Shown here one piece after another: positions 50,273-61,139 of a DNA stretch of 64,000 nt; position 1 is the stretch's first letter; every line of letters starts with the position of its first letter. Location of the stretch: contig VSDK01011733.1 of assembly GCA_009767595.1 (NCBI GenBank), positions 134,077 through 198,076 on the forward strand, given 5' to 3'. A program made the translations under genes and the position numbers. Under the pieces are notes generated by a model. It did not search any database. It saw only the letters and a program-made list of their open reading frames with translations, and was not told the origin of the DNA. The DNA comes from Symbiodinium kawagutii. Its lineage: Eukaryota > Sar > Dinophyceae > Suessiales > Symbiodiniaceae.

Positions 50273-50999
50273 GTTTCCTTTGGATGGGTTCCAGAGGTGC
50301 CCTGTTTATCATATCTGATGGTTGTAGACCATAGAAGGATATCAATATATAGTGAGAAGCACCATTGTGTATCTGTATCATAGAATGATATCATTAAACC
50401 TGATAGTTGTTTATCATGTTGTATCTCATCATATTCACAATGTGTGAATAGTTGTTCAACGAGGTGGGTTAGCTTCATGTTTCCCTTTTAAGAATGATCA
50501 TTATTGGTTCGTTAGTACCACCATTTATGGACAACCCATATGGGTGTTTCTCACGTCATAGGGGACCCCCCCACTTATCATCCTTTATATAAACCATGTA
50601 TAGAAATAAATCAACCATTTCCTAAACATGATGATGATTATTTTACCTGATAATAACCACCAGACTTTCCTCACTTTTGTTTATCCCTGAGTCAACACGC
50701 GTCATGGCTTGAGTTGCTTGGGTGTCTATGGAACCACGAGCAAATGATATATAATAAGATGAACATCGAAGTAACACTAGCTGGGTAGAACATGGGCTGG
50801 CCAGCAGCTTTCTCGGGCGTTGTACGTTGAAGGGAGCAGCTTCCTCAATTGTTGGAAATCGGACAGCCATTAATGGCAATTAAACTGTTAGTTTAATTGT
50901 TGGAAATCTTGACCATTTGATGGCAAAACCTTGAGTTGGTCAAGATTGGCCATCAAATGGTAGTCCACCACAACTGGTAGATACCCTAGTCATGAAGCT

Positions 51000-51830
51000 G
51001 AAGAAGCACTAATTAAGCGCTGTTCAACCATTCACCATGACTATCAACCGTGATTCATCATGATCAACCACTTTCAACTTTCAGCCATTATCAAACATTA
51101 CTTGCAATTTAAAGCCACTTTATAAATAAATATTAACCAGTATTGACCATCATTGGCCATCATTGACCATCATTAACCATTATTGACCATCGTTAACCCC
51201 TCATTGAACATGATTAACCAGTACTCACTCACTATTTAGCCATCACGAACCACTATTTCACCAATATTTAACCATTATAAAACATTATGAAACATTATTA
51301 TCCCTTATAAAACATTGGTTGGATCATCATAGGCCCAGAGACGCTGATCCTTTCAACGCCGCGCTCGAAACTTGCCATGCTTCCCCAGTTGCACCCGTAA
51401 CAAGGTAGCGGAAGTCGCCCCTACAACCAGGGCCAAGGGTCAAGGCTTTGACCAACCAATTTCATGGGGGATAATAACCCACAATCAACACAAGCAACGG
51501 GAAAAGAATTGTGAATGATAGGGGAACCAGGGGGACTAAGGGTGAACTGACCCACAACTCCATGGCCTTTCGGGTGTTGCAATGAGACAGGATAGCCATT
51601 CTGATTAGCCATCATGAACCACACTTTTCATCACTATCGACCATCAAGGACAACGAACCACCCATGAACCACCACTTGAACACTGACAAGCAGCCACTAC
51701 TTAAGCATCGATTCACAAATCAACCACTAAACTAACCACCCACTCAGCATCCATTAGGAACCAGTTAACCACAAATCAACCACCAATTGACCACACGATA
51801 ACCCATTTTCGCGACGGGTCGCGTTTTTTT
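51000..51830. repeat. AACCATCA-sense tract with a degenerate family A copy
   Basis: CATTGACCATCATTAACC words flank a diverged family A element (about 51,430-51,556). The only coding candidate is 51,339-51,396. Confidence 0.6.
51339..51396 (+). CDS. Short candidate exon
   Basis: DADPFNAALETCHASPVA lies between GGCCCAG and CACCC|GTAACA. GC-rich in an AT-rich tract. Confidence 0.4.
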
Positions 51831-51847
51831 TTTTTTCGCGAACCCAG

Positions 51848-51926
51848 GTGGTGGACAGTTACAGCCTATATGTAAGGCAGGTAGCCGCGAATGGAAGCCG
51901 CGGGTGCAGGGTCAGTAGCGGTTGAT
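51848..51926 (+). CDS. Candidate exon after a poly-T acceptor
   Basis: VVDSYSLYVRQVAANGSR continues GCRVSS after a T12 run and AACCCAG. A donor at CCGCGG|GTGCAG would shorten it. The repeat sense flips to GGTTGATG downstream. Confidence 0.45.
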
Positions 51927-52330
51927 GAGTGATCAGGAGTGGTTAAGAACCGCTGGTGAATTCATCGTTTCTAATGGTTGATTTTTTCTTATGAATCGTA
52001 ATGAATGGTTGAGGATCAACGATGATTGTTACAACTTGCTTGGTGTTTCTGCAACGGCTGGTCTGTTTGTAGCAGAGTCATCTTCCTTATGATCGTTTTT
52101 CTCGTCATGGTCCAATATATCAGAAACAGAACCATTCTTGTATGATTGAAACACATTTCTCTACTGAGTTCCGAAATATTTGATTCAACAGCTCATTGCC
52201 CATTGTTCCCATCTGTTGATGTAAATTGCATACCAATGAAAGCAGGAGAGTATAACTGATGGTGGTGATATGTGCCATGTTCGCATTGGTGATATGTGCG
52301 TCGAATTTGCGCCACTTCCTCGCCATGAAG

Positions 52331-52553
52331 CGCTTATGAACGTTATCACCAGCATGATCCCAAGCAGCCAGCATTTCACAATGTGAACATGGCAGTCCCT
52401 CAACCACCGCTCGTGCCCGTGTCACTTCTCGTCCAGACGTGGGTCTATGAAATGGCCGCAAAGTGCTATGTGCGCAAGGACCAGGGCAGCTGCACTTTGT
52501 GCTGCAGCAAGAAGATGATTGGGTCATGGTGCACCCAGCACTGGGCTCGATAA
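52331..52553 (+). CDS. Strong candidate exon, Cys-rich C-terminus
   Basis: AYERYHQHDPKQPAFHNV continues VPVSLLVQTWVYEMAAKC and YVRKDQGSCTLCCSKKMI to TAA 52,551. The last 35 codons are strongly GC3-biased and carry CTLCC and a later Cys. It could be a terminal exon. The 135-codon minus ORF (52,527-52,120) overlaps it and is probably its mirror. Confidence 0.6.
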
Positions 52554-52903
52554 GGGATAAGCAACACCCTTGGTTAATGGTTCATGGGGTTAGTAATGAC
52601 CATGGTTAAGGATAATAGGTTTAATGGTTAATGGCTAATGGTTAGTATGCTTATCCTTGATTATCCTATGATTTTTGGTTAATGGTTAAGAATGTTTTGA
52701 GGGATAGTAACCAACAATCATAGGGGATATAGCCGCTAAAGATGGTTCTATACTGGCGATTTTTGGTGACTAAGGAACGGTAGAACATCAACGAATATGC
52801 AATGACCTAAAACTCGTTGCTGGATAAAGTACTTGCTCTGGCCAATGATGGTTGGTTAATGGCTGATACTTGGAAGAACAAAAGAGCAGCAGCCCATGAA
52901 TAG

Positions 52904-52935
52904 TGGGCAATCCGAACGCGGTCAATGCAACAAAT
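52904..52935 (+). CDS. Candidate exon part 1, interrupted by a family A element
   Basis: After GAATAG the frame GNPNAVNATN reaches the AAAT duplication and continues beyond the element as HRFWNASSV. Confidence 0.55.
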
Positions 52936-53048
52936 GGCTGTGAGTCAAAATCCTGTACCCCTGGTTCCCCATCATTAACCATTATTTGCTTTATTATTGT
53001 TGGTTATTAACCACCGTTATTGGTTGGTTAAAGCCTTGACCCATAGCC
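52936..53048. mobile_element. Family A element, AAAT duplication, interrupting an open frame
   Basis: GGCTGTGAGTC and GACCCATAGCC ends with AAAT on both sides. The 5' end offers GGCT|GTGAGT and the 3' end CATAG, but using both would add 10 nt and shift the frame. Confidence 0.85.
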
Positions 53049-53052
53049 AAAT

Positions 53053-53158
53053 CACCGCTTCTGGAACGCCAGTTCTGTTGATGAAATCCATCCGATGACC
53101 TCGCAACATGGCCCGACTTCTAAGGAGTTGCTTGCTACTAAGCCAAGCATGATAGTAG
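53053..53158 (+). CDS. Candidate exon between two family A elements
   Basis: HRFWNASSVDEIHPMTSQ continues HGPTSKELLATKPSMIV, 35 codons plus one base. Its borders are exactly the two elements. Confidence 0.6.
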
Positions 53159-53273
53159 GTGGCTATGGGTCAATATTAATCAACCAAGAATGGTGGATAA
53201 TAACCAACAATAATAGGGACAACAAAGGTTAATGATGGGGAAGCAGGGGTACAGGGTTTTGACCCACAGCCAG
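53159..53273 (+). mobile_element. Family A element in an AGGT target: scarless GT-AG intron candidate
   Basis: GGCTATGGGTC...GACCCACAGCC (53,161-53,271) is flanked by AGGT. Splicing AG|GTGGCT ... CCAG|GT removes the element plus one duplication copy and rebuilds the pre-insertion sequence exactly. Confidence 0.72.
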
Positions 53274-53321
53274 GTAACCAGCTGGTGTCTACCATGGTCA
53301 TAACTGGGGTTAGTTTACTAT
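53274..53321 (+). CDS. Candidate exon after the scarless intron
   Basis: The joined frame continues MIV-GNQLVSTMVITGV and meets TAG at about 53,319. It resembles a repeat core in part, so the true donor may be earlier. Confidence 0.35.
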
Positions 53322-53366
53322 AGTAACTGGAAGCATAGGGCAACATAAGCCAAGCAATTTTTCAAG

Positions 53367-53534
53367 TCATTTTTTGGACTTGGTAGTTTGAGGCTTCGTG
53401 TCATTGGTGATTTTGGTGGCTTGCACTGGTGGTGCACTATGCTCAGTGCCTTGGGATATATGCGAACACAACGAGGAGATGTACACAACAGAGCTGCGCT
53501 GAAGATTCACATTGAGAAAGAACACCCCAGTTGA
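53367..53534 (+). CDS. Candidate exon, unknown protein
   Basis: SFFGLGSLRLRVIGDFGG continues LHWWCTMLSALGYMRTQR and VHNRAALKIHIEKEHPS to TGA 53,532. It starts after TTTTTCAAG. A minus frame across it is also open. Confidence 0.45.
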   Translation, partial: SFFGLGSLRLRVIGDFGGLHWWCTMLSALGYMRTQRGDVHNRAALKIHIEKEHPS

Positions 53535-53639
53535 TATAATCCATGACATGTCATGATGCTGGCAAAGCATTGGAAATGAGATGCCCCCCCATTAAAGCAC
53601 ATGGAACCGATCAACGAGACCTATAAGCATCGCACACAG

Positions 53640-53729
53640 AACGCCAGCCGCTGGCGGCTGGCCGCCTGGATGTGGAACAAGCGTTTGTCGTTAGCCGAGC
53701 TGAAATCGGCTTCAGGGGAACCAACGCAG
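53640..53729 (+). CDS. Strong candidate exon, exactly 30 codons
   Basis: NASRWRLAAWMWNKRLSL continues AELKSASGEPTQ between TCGCACACAG and ACGCAG|GTCAAA. It has clean sites and good GC3. Confidence 0.6.
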
Positions 53730-54271
53730 GTCAAAATGACTTGATTTGGTTCTAGATATGGGGATCATCCTAGGGCCCAAGAAGGATGAACATCATTGGC
53801 CATGATCAGCGGGTGTCATACTTGGCCAAAATATGATTGATGCAGAATTTTTGTGTGAAATACAATGCAAGTCAGCGGCCGTGAGACAAGACCAGACCCG
53901 TATGGAATTTTCAGTTCTATTATTAGCCGCTGTCGATCGGGGTCAGTCACGTTGATTATTCGCCGCTGTCTGCTTGGTGGTTTTTTTATGCGCAGAAGCG
54001 TACCAGTTGGAAAAAAATCCACCACCCACTAGAGACCCCTGCTGGCCCAAGCAATTTTCATTCAAGCTTGGAAGATCTATATGTAGCTTGTAGAGCAACT
54101 TGATTGGTAAGGAACATGCAAGATAGCCAGTTGTCGTAAAACAGCAAATGAAAACCAGTTGTATGAAGGAAAACATTCATATTTAGTAGAAAACGTTCGT
54201 GAAAAAAACAACCGCCTACATGACTTCGGATCGGCCGAGCCGAAGAACAAAATTGGACAATGTCATGACAC

Positions 54272-54556
54272 ATGCACATGCCCAGAGACTCAGGGTTCGA
54301 AATGAGTTTGTTTGTAGCTTGTTTTGGCAAGTGTGTCTGCGTAGTTGGTTTACAAGTCCTATGTCATGATGCCCGGTGTGTCGTGTTGCCATTTTGTGCT
54401 TGGAGGGTTCAAATTTTAGAGAACGCGGTGACTTGGGAGTTGTGCTGGACAACCTCTAGGTCATCAGAGGGCATCAGTCCTATATCATCAGAACCCAGTA
54501 GAAATTTATCAGGAATCATGTTGTCACATCACATCACACCACATCACGTCACATGA
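54272..54556 (+). CDS. Weak candidate coding segment
   Basis: SLFVACFGKCVCVVGLQV continues LPFCAWRVQILENAVTW in a 94-codon ORF. Minus frames at 54,452-54,216 and 54,330-54,058 are equally open, so the strand is undecided. The 53.8-54.3 kb region may be an old element. Confidence 0.28.
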   Translation: MHMPRDSGFEMSLFVACFGKCVCVVGLQVLCHDARCVVLPFCAWRVQILENAVTWELCWTTSRSSEGISPISSEPSRNLSGIMLSHHITPHHVT

Positions 54557-55033
54557 CATGGTATCAATGTTATTGCACATTTATGTAAAAATAGAATACG
54601 TATAATATACATATCTCATATGTGATAAAGGGCAGGCCTATGTATTCTCAACCGGCTCTTGTATTTCTATTCTTGTCCTTTCCATTGCAACTGGCAGCGC
54701 CTCCCCGAAGAACTGGTCGTTACCCTAGTTAAACCTAGCAGCAACCTAGGTAACATAGCCGGTTAGTCTGTATATTTTTGTGTTGCTCAAATCAAAATGG
54801 GGGGCTTCTCCAACTATCCAATATTCATCATGTTTAGGCGGTTCATTATGGTGTTAGAAATTCCCATATAACAGTTGGTTTATCCCCTATTATTGTTGGT
54901 TGCTACAGCCAGCTTTACTAACCATTAACCATTGGTTAACCATTGGTCAACCATTGGTTAACAAGGTTAACCACTGGTTAACCACTGGTTAACCATTAAT
55001 CTTGAGCAACACCCATGTGTAAACATTTTGGCC

Positions 55034-55180
55034 AACCGGTTGCTACAGCGCCACCAGGATAAGAAGAGTGGGCAGATCAAATGGTCGCAGAAGAAGGACG
55101 ACCTTCAACTTGGATGGTTGGACCGTAGCTCAGCTGCCATTCCCTGCAGGGCGGGGCGGGGAGATGGACCAGGAGACAGC
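55034..55180 (+). CDS. Strong candidate exon, lysine-rich
   Basis: NRLLQRHQDKKSGQIKWS continues QKKDDLQLGWLDRSSAAI. Charged, with many codons ending in G or C. The right boundary is uncertain. Confidence 0.52.
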
Positions 55181-56089
55181 GGCCCCTCCCTTGAAAAGGG
55201 CAGGAGCGCCAGGGGTGGTCACCAGTAGGTGGTGAAATTGATGGGGAGTTTGGGAGATGGATCTTTCATGAAACATCATCAACCATTACCCATCAACCAA
55301 CCTTAATGAAATCGTTCATTGGTGGTTGATCAATGGCCAATGTTGTTTAGCTAATGCTTAGTCATTTGTTGACGAATGAAACAACAGCTGTTCAATGTAA
55401 AAAACCATTGACAATGAAGGGTTTCATGCATTGAGAATGGAACCAATGACTGTGCAGTCGACCGATCAGCTATAGTAGTAAACAAATTATTGTAGTTGGT
55501 ATGTTCCTTATCATTGCTGATTATTGCCCTTGCTAGTAAGCAAGTGTGAACCATTGTCAAACATGAATAGTATAGTAAACACTTGTTCACCACTGGGAGT
55601 ATTAAACATTTATAATAGTAAATGCACCATTCTAGTTGGTATTGTTTAATCAAACATGGTTGGTATTGCAACTAACTAGAAAAAATGATTATATACTAGC
55701 GCAACTAGTCGTATTACATTTAAAACAGTAAATGAACCGTTCTAGTTGGTATTGCCAAGCACCAATAAACCAACCACGTCTTTGGGGGGTCCCCAATGGC
55801 TCGGTCGAAACCACCATGTTTGTAATCCAGTTGTCGGAGGACATCACTTGCATGGCACTGCATGGCCTTGCTAGGGAACCATAAGGAACCTGCCCCAAAA
55901 AATGGGCACAATAGTTAGCAGCAAGTAGGGTTTACAATTAGTTTCTATATTACAAGGGCTGCGTCACTGACTAATAGTAGATCCAACATCCATATCCGTA
56001 CTCTTGATGGTCAGTCACAAGCTGTACATGGTGAGCAACTAATGGTGGTTTATGAAATGGATCTCCCATCACTATTGTTACTATATTTT

Positions 56090-56262
56090 TTTGCTGTTGT
56101 TGTTATTGGTGGTTGTGGTTGTGGTGGTTGTTGCGGTTGTTGTGGTTGTTGTGGTTCTTGTGGTTGTTGTGGTTGTTGTGGTTGTTGTGGTTGTTGTGGT
56201 TGTTGTGGTTGTTGTGGTTGTTGTGGTTGTTGTGGTTGTTGTGGGTGTTATGGTTGGTGTGG

Positions 56263-56334
<72 letters not shown>

Positions 56335-56336
56335 TC
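56090..56336. repeat. (TTGTGG)n then (TTG)n array
   Basis: GGTTGTTGT repeats give way to about 70 bp of pure TTG. ORFs here are artefacts. Confidence 0.95.
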
Positions 56337-56613
56337 AATCGTCGGTGGTAGTAGCGGTGTTTTCTCGGCCAGTTCTTCTACTTGTGGGATTAGCAACAGC
56401 TATCGGCCTCTAGGTCACCACCAGGAAAGACCGAAGATTGAGGGAAGGTCCTCAATAAGATTGAGATCGGTTGCTGGTGCTTGGTGTAGCATTTGTAACT
56501 TGTTTGTTGGCAACCATCATGAAACATCAATGCGCTGCCACTGTTACTCGCTACGGCCATTCATTACCATTTAACCACCATGGTTGACGGTACCACCATG
56601 CAGCATCATTGAT

Positions 56614-56718
56614 TCGCTATGGGTCAAAACTCTGTACCCCTGGTTCCGTTATCATTAACCATTGTTTTCCCACTCCCTTACTGTATTCTTGTTGGTGAAC
56701 TGCTTGACCCAGCTCGCC
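56614..56718. mobile_element. Family A element, degraded ends
   Basis: CGCTATGGGTCAAAACTCTG and GACCCAGCTCGCC with the TACCCCTGGTTCC...TTTTCCC interior. Confidence 0.6.
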
Positions 56719-56778
56719 AACTCACAAGCCTACGACATGTTGATCCATGGAGTGGAGGCTGCAATGGCGTAGCCTCAG

Positions 56779-56876
56779 GTTTTTGTTGGCGAACGACGTT
56801 GCTGAACACCAAGCTCGGGGTGCGATTACACCAGGAAGAAGGCCAACCGGAGCGGGGGAGCGATTTGGAGCCAGGG
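56779..56876 (+). CDS. Candidate exon with GTATCC donor
   Basis: FCWRTTLLNTKLGVRLHQ continues EEGQPERGSDLEPG to CCAGGG|GTATCC. GC3 favours it over the overlapping ARGAITPGRRPTGAGER frame. Confidence 0.5.
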
Positions 56877-57372
56877 GTATCCTGCTAGCCCTTCAAAAGG
56901 GGAGTCAGTCACAGCTACCAGGAGTGGCCTGACAGAATGGTAGGATATGATGATTCTTATGATCATTGTGTAATCTATCTATCTATCTGTCTATATATAT
57001 ATATATAGATATCTATGATGCACAACGTTGTCAATTAGATTATAACGAACATGGTTTTTACAGCAATTACACAAGCCTACAATCTGATCATAGATCATGG
57101 ACACTAACAATCACTTGCGATTGTCAAGTGGTTGCAGGCTCGTGATTGTTTGATGCAGTCATCTGCTCACATGTTTAAAACGTTATCCCCGGATGAAAAT
57201 TCCATAGGTTTGTTACTTAAGGGGAAATTAGCGGGAATTCATTAACTTACATGAAAAAAACCCTAGCCGTTTCCTGTTCATTTTGGAACACATTGTTAGG
57301 TTTGTTGCTTAGGGGGGTACTATGGCTGAATGGGAAACCAGTTGGCTGATCCGTGGGGGATACCCCTCAGGA

Positions 57373-57489
57373 TCAGCAGCTCATTGGAGCGCGTCTCACC
57401 TGTTTTTCGGGACCGTCGCTACCGAGTCCCGCGTTGCAAAGGCACTGATTCGGCACTGCCGTGATCGGATACAACGTTCCCAGCAACCA
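57373..57489 (+). CDS. Strong candidate exon between inverted repeats
   Basis: SAAHWSASHLFFGTVATE continues SRVAKALIRHCRDRIQRS. It ends where a family E element begins (TGGCTGGTGGGTTT, about 57,492). Confidence 0.55.
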
Positions 57490-57491
57490 TT

Positions 57492-57585
57492 ACTGGCTGG
57501 TGGGTTTACAAACATTTTCTATTTTCCCTAGTGATTATCAGCAAATGGTTGGTTGACTTATATTTTTCATGGGGGTTGAAACCGC
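57492..57585. mobile_element. Family E inverted-repeat element
   Basis: TGGCTGGTGGGTTTAC faces GGTTGAAACCGCCAACCAG with tag TATTTTTCATGGGGG. Confidence 0.65.
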
Positions 57586-58107
57586 CAACCAGATTATATC
57601 AGGTTACCATTAACCGCTATTGACCACTATTGACCACTCTTGACCATTATAATAAGCATGAAACGTTGGAATGATTGATTTGTTATGCGTGTTTCATTGC
57701 CTTGGAAAATCTTCACAAGTCCATCTTTGTCTTCCAGAAAATCGAACTTGAGGGTCATTGGTGGTGATGGAGTTTCTGAATAGCTGCGGTGCCCTGAAAT
57801 CATCAAAGTAGAATCAGTTTGTTGGTACTCAAATCATCAGAGTTCATGCATTTTTTGTAATATACCATGTGCTCAAATCATCAAAAAGCACAAGTAGTTG
57901 GGAAACGCTCATATCCTGTCTACGTTTATTAACAATAGTAGAGTAAAGGGTATAGCTAAACAATAGTAGAGTTTAGTCCCTTAGTCCCCCTGCTTCCCCA
58001 TCATTTACCATTGTTTTCCCTATTATTACTGCTTATTATCCCCCATATTGGTTGGTTAATATTGACCCATTGCCCCATTATGAGAAACGCTCATATCCCA
58101 AGTAGTT

Positions 58108-58205
58108 GGGATTTGGTGCCATCGCCGTTGTGCTACCTCCTCGCGTGGTGCGTTTGTAAACTGCTCGCGAAGTTGGGCAGCAGTGATGGGCGACCGGGAC
58201 AATCT
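58108..58205 (+). CDS. Candidate exon, partly hydrophobic
   Basis: WDLVPSPLCYLLAWCVCK continues LLAKLGSSDGRPGQSM up to the family A left end near 58,215. Confidence 0.48.
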
Positions 58206-58214
58206 ATGACCTAT

Positions 58215-58453
58215 GGCTATGGGTCACTAGTAACCAACCAACTAATGGTTGACTATCTGGTTAATGGTTAATGATAGGGCATAATTCATAGCCAACCACT
58301 ATGGTTAGCAAGACGTTAATTAGCTGGTTAATGATTAATTCACTGGTTGAATAGCTGGCGAATTGTTGAGAATAGGGTAGGTCAGCATCCCAACAGCAGG
58401 CCGACTAGTGACTGGTCAGATGTTCGTTCGGGTACTTCTTGGTACCCACAGCC
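58215..58453. mobile_element. Probable family A element, elongated
   Basis: The left end GGCTATGGGTCACTAG is clear. GTACCCACAGCC at 58,442-58,453 may be its right end. Flanks CTAT and ATGT do not match. Confidence 0.4.
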
Positions 58454-58935
58454 ATGTAATTGATCACCGCGTAGGTCAGGGCGATTTGGGGTCCTTACTA
58501 GTCGAAGATCCATGTGAACACACCCAGTACGATCTTGATAAAACATCACTTGCTGTTTATGGTTGAACTGGGATGTGATTTGTAAATATGGATATACCAG
58601 TAAATACTATTGGTCATTGTTAATCACAAATTATCATGAAGAAGCACCATCAATCACCAAGAGTAAGGTTTACCAACATTTAGGGTCGCACCTAGATGCC
58701 CAAGCTCATGATCATCCATCACCAATAAACCACCAAGAGCCATCAAGCAACCATCAATTATCAATTGATTAACCATCATCAACCATTCATGAACCATTAT
58801 CTCGCATCATCATACATCATTATCCTCTTTTATCACCTACCACTGGATATTAACCGCCAGTCAAGCATCAAACATCGCAGCGTTGCTGGCTCACCACCAG
58901 CTGCAGCACCATTTTCAGCATCATTAACTATCTAG

Positions 58936-59000
58936 TTGGTGGTGTCATTAAGCGCGTGGGCCGGAACCCCATCAGTCAGTCGCACTTGAGCCACCCATAG
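58936..59000 (+). CDS. Candidate exon, almost all GC3 codons
   Basis: GGVIKRVGRNPISQSHLS follows AACTATCTAG; nearly every codon ends in G or C. TAG at 58,998 may lie past the true donor. Confidence 0.5.
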
Positions 59001-59229
59001 CTAGTGATTTACCATCATCAAATATGGGGGGTTATTTAGATGAACCTCTCATGAGCTAAAAACTACCATGTTCAATTACGCCTTGGCGTGCATCAAAAAT
59101 CGCAGTTGGTGATTTCACACGCTTTTATGTTTCTCAATATTTGGGATGGTTTATTTGAAACAATCAAACAAATCGAAGAAATCGAAGAACAAATCGAAGA
59201 AATCGAGGAGCATTTTGAAAAACTCATGG

Positions 59230-59361
59230 GATGGTTGCTTCATTGACTTGCGCAACCCAGCCATCCAGCCATCAGCGACCATCCGTTGCGCGTTTTCTGC
59301 AGGTTGGTCGGACGTTCCCGGTGCTCAGGACGTCGGGCTGGTGCCCAGCCATGGTGGCTGA
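59230..59361 (+). CDS. Candidate exon
   Basis: GCFIDLRNPAIQPSATIR continues CAFSAGWSDVPGAQDVGL to TGA 59,359. An internal TTTTCTGCAG could be an acceptor for the second half alone. Confidence 0.45.
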   Translation, partial: DGCFIDLRNPAIQPSATIRCAFSAGWSDVPGAQDVGLVPSHGG

Positions 59362-59413
59362 TCACCAGTGAGTTCTGACTGTGCTGAAGCGCTCCCATTA
59401 GCTGTTGACCTAT

Positions 59414-59537
59414 GGCTATGAGTCAAGCTCTTAACCAACCAATTTCATGGGGGATAAGTTCACCCACAATTTCATAGGGAAAACGTGCTGGTTAATGATA
59501 GGGGAACCAGGGGGACTAAGGGTTTTGACCCACAGCC
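59414..59537. mobile_element. Family A element, CTAT duplication
   Basis: GGCTATGAGTC and GACCCACAGCC ends flanked by CTAT on both sides. Confidence 0.85.
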
Positions 59538-60249
59538 CTATTGGTTGATAATGAACTAACCTATGCTAGGAGAGTGCTATTCACTACGGTTGGTTAACTA
59601 AAAATCATTCACTAATAGCTAACTAATATTGGTTGATAATGATGAGCATAGCTATTAGTGAGTGATTGGTTAGTCAGTGAACTAACCTATTATTGAGCTG
59701 ACTACAAGTAACGGGATAATGATTTGTTGTAGCTATTAATGAATGGTTGGTTAGTTACTAGTTCTTAGCTACAAATGATAGCATTAGCTAGTAGTCATTA
59801 TCAACTACAGTTTTTAAGTAGTTGACAATGATTAATTAAGCACCATTTAATAATGGTTGATTGATAGCTAATGCTGTCATTATTCATGGGTCATCTTTAC
59901 CGATCATGGTAAATCATTCAATCATTGATTATTTCATGGCTAGATGAGCAACAAGATTCCTGATTATTCCTTTTCTGTTCAAAGAGTAGGGACCATGCGC
60001 ATTTAGATGGATACCGCGATATCAAGCATGGTCATTGTTCATGCGCTGAATACACTAGCTACAGATGCACAAATGGCGGTTTCTCAAAATACGGGACCCT
60101 CGAATCATCCTGGTTCCCTATTTTGAGAAACCACACAGTGGGTCTTGGGGTATTCTGGATACCCTCCTTGATCGTACGGCTCCGAAGTGTACAGACCCAT
60201 TGATGTGCTGTTCTGGATATGCCCCAAGATCAAACAAATGCTTGCAAAA

Positions 60250-60360
60250 TGGTGGTTTCTCAAGCCGTAGGTGTACCCCAAAATCATCCCATATTTACCA
60301 TCAAACTGATAGTAATCAACCACCAAATATTTTTGGGTTCCCTATGACTTGAGAAGCACC
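60250..60360. mobile_element. Family D inverted-repeat element
   Basis: GGTGGTTTCTCAAGCCGTAGG faces CCCTATGACTTGAGAAGCACC. A short relative (about 55 bp) sits at 60,076-60,128. Confidence 0.7.
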
Positions 60361-60382
60361 CATCTATTCTTCTGGTTCAACC

Positions 60383-60510
60383 AGGGAGGGATACCCTGCA
60401 AGACGCGGAAGTGTGGCCAAATGCCAAGCATGGTGGGTGAATCTGCTGGTTCGCGGTGGCTGGTGCCAGGTTCGATCGAGCAGCATTCATTCTTAGTTAT
60501 TCGTCGTATA
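60383..60510 (+). CDS. Candidate exon after a family D element
   Basis: GGIPCKTRKCGQMPSMVG continues ESAGSRWLVPGSIEQHSF. A second frame (PARRGSVAKCQAWWVN) ends at TGCCAG|GTTCGA. Confidence 0.42.
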
Positions 60511-60993
60511 TGCCCATATATACCATTGTGATTGGTATATCCCCATTGTTTTCTGCATGCCTCATTCTTAACCATAAGTAAGCACTGTTGTATTGGCCAC
60601 AATCAACCACACAATGAAAACCACTCTGATCAATCGGTACCAGCCATTGACTGACCATTCAGCAACCATCAGCTATTTGCTAATCATGAATTCTTTATCA
60701 ACAATTATCAACCACTACTGACCACCACTACTGACCACAATGACGCGTTTCTCAAAGATAGGGGACCCCTCAAAGCATCCTTTTTAAATCATTATCAGCA
60801 ATAAACCATCCATGTTTAGAGTTCCCAACGTTGCGAAACCACCAATTAGACATCAAAATCCACAATTATCAATCATTGTTCACCATCATCAACCACTATC
60901 AACCACTATCAACCACTATCAACCATTATTCACCATAAAATCACCATAAAATCACCATTGCAATCATAATTCGCCAGTATTCACTGGCCTTGA

Positions 60994-61136
60994 CCACCAT
61001 GATGGCAGCCGGACCAGGACAAGATTGGCGGCTCAGACCACATGCCTGTGGCAGTGTCCCGGCGTACCGCAGGATGATCCGCTTGCGGCTAAAGAGTGTG
61101 TTGAGGTCCAACCATCCAAGTCCAAAGCCGTTTTCA
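60994..61136 (+). CDS. Candidate exon, two plausible frames
   Basis: HDGSRTRTRLAAQTTCLW continues QCPGVPQDDPLAAKECVE, or MAAGPGQDWRLRPHACGS continues YRRMIRLRLKSVLRSN. GC3 does not separate them. The minus ORF is likely a shadow. Confidence 0.42.
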
Positions 61137-61139
61137 TAG

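Noticed and set aside
51390..51425. CCGTAACAAGGTAGCGGAAGTCG as a small-subunit rRNA 3' end
   Set aside because: Only a short word resembles GTAACAAGGTAGC and the flanks do not continue as rRNA.
55120..55145. GTAGCTCAGCTG as a tRNA D-arm
   Set aside because: No T-arm or acceptor stem at the right spacing. The bases lie in an open exon frame.
56042..56574. ORFs of 85-153 codons around the TTG array
   Set aside because: Low-complexity translations in all frames.
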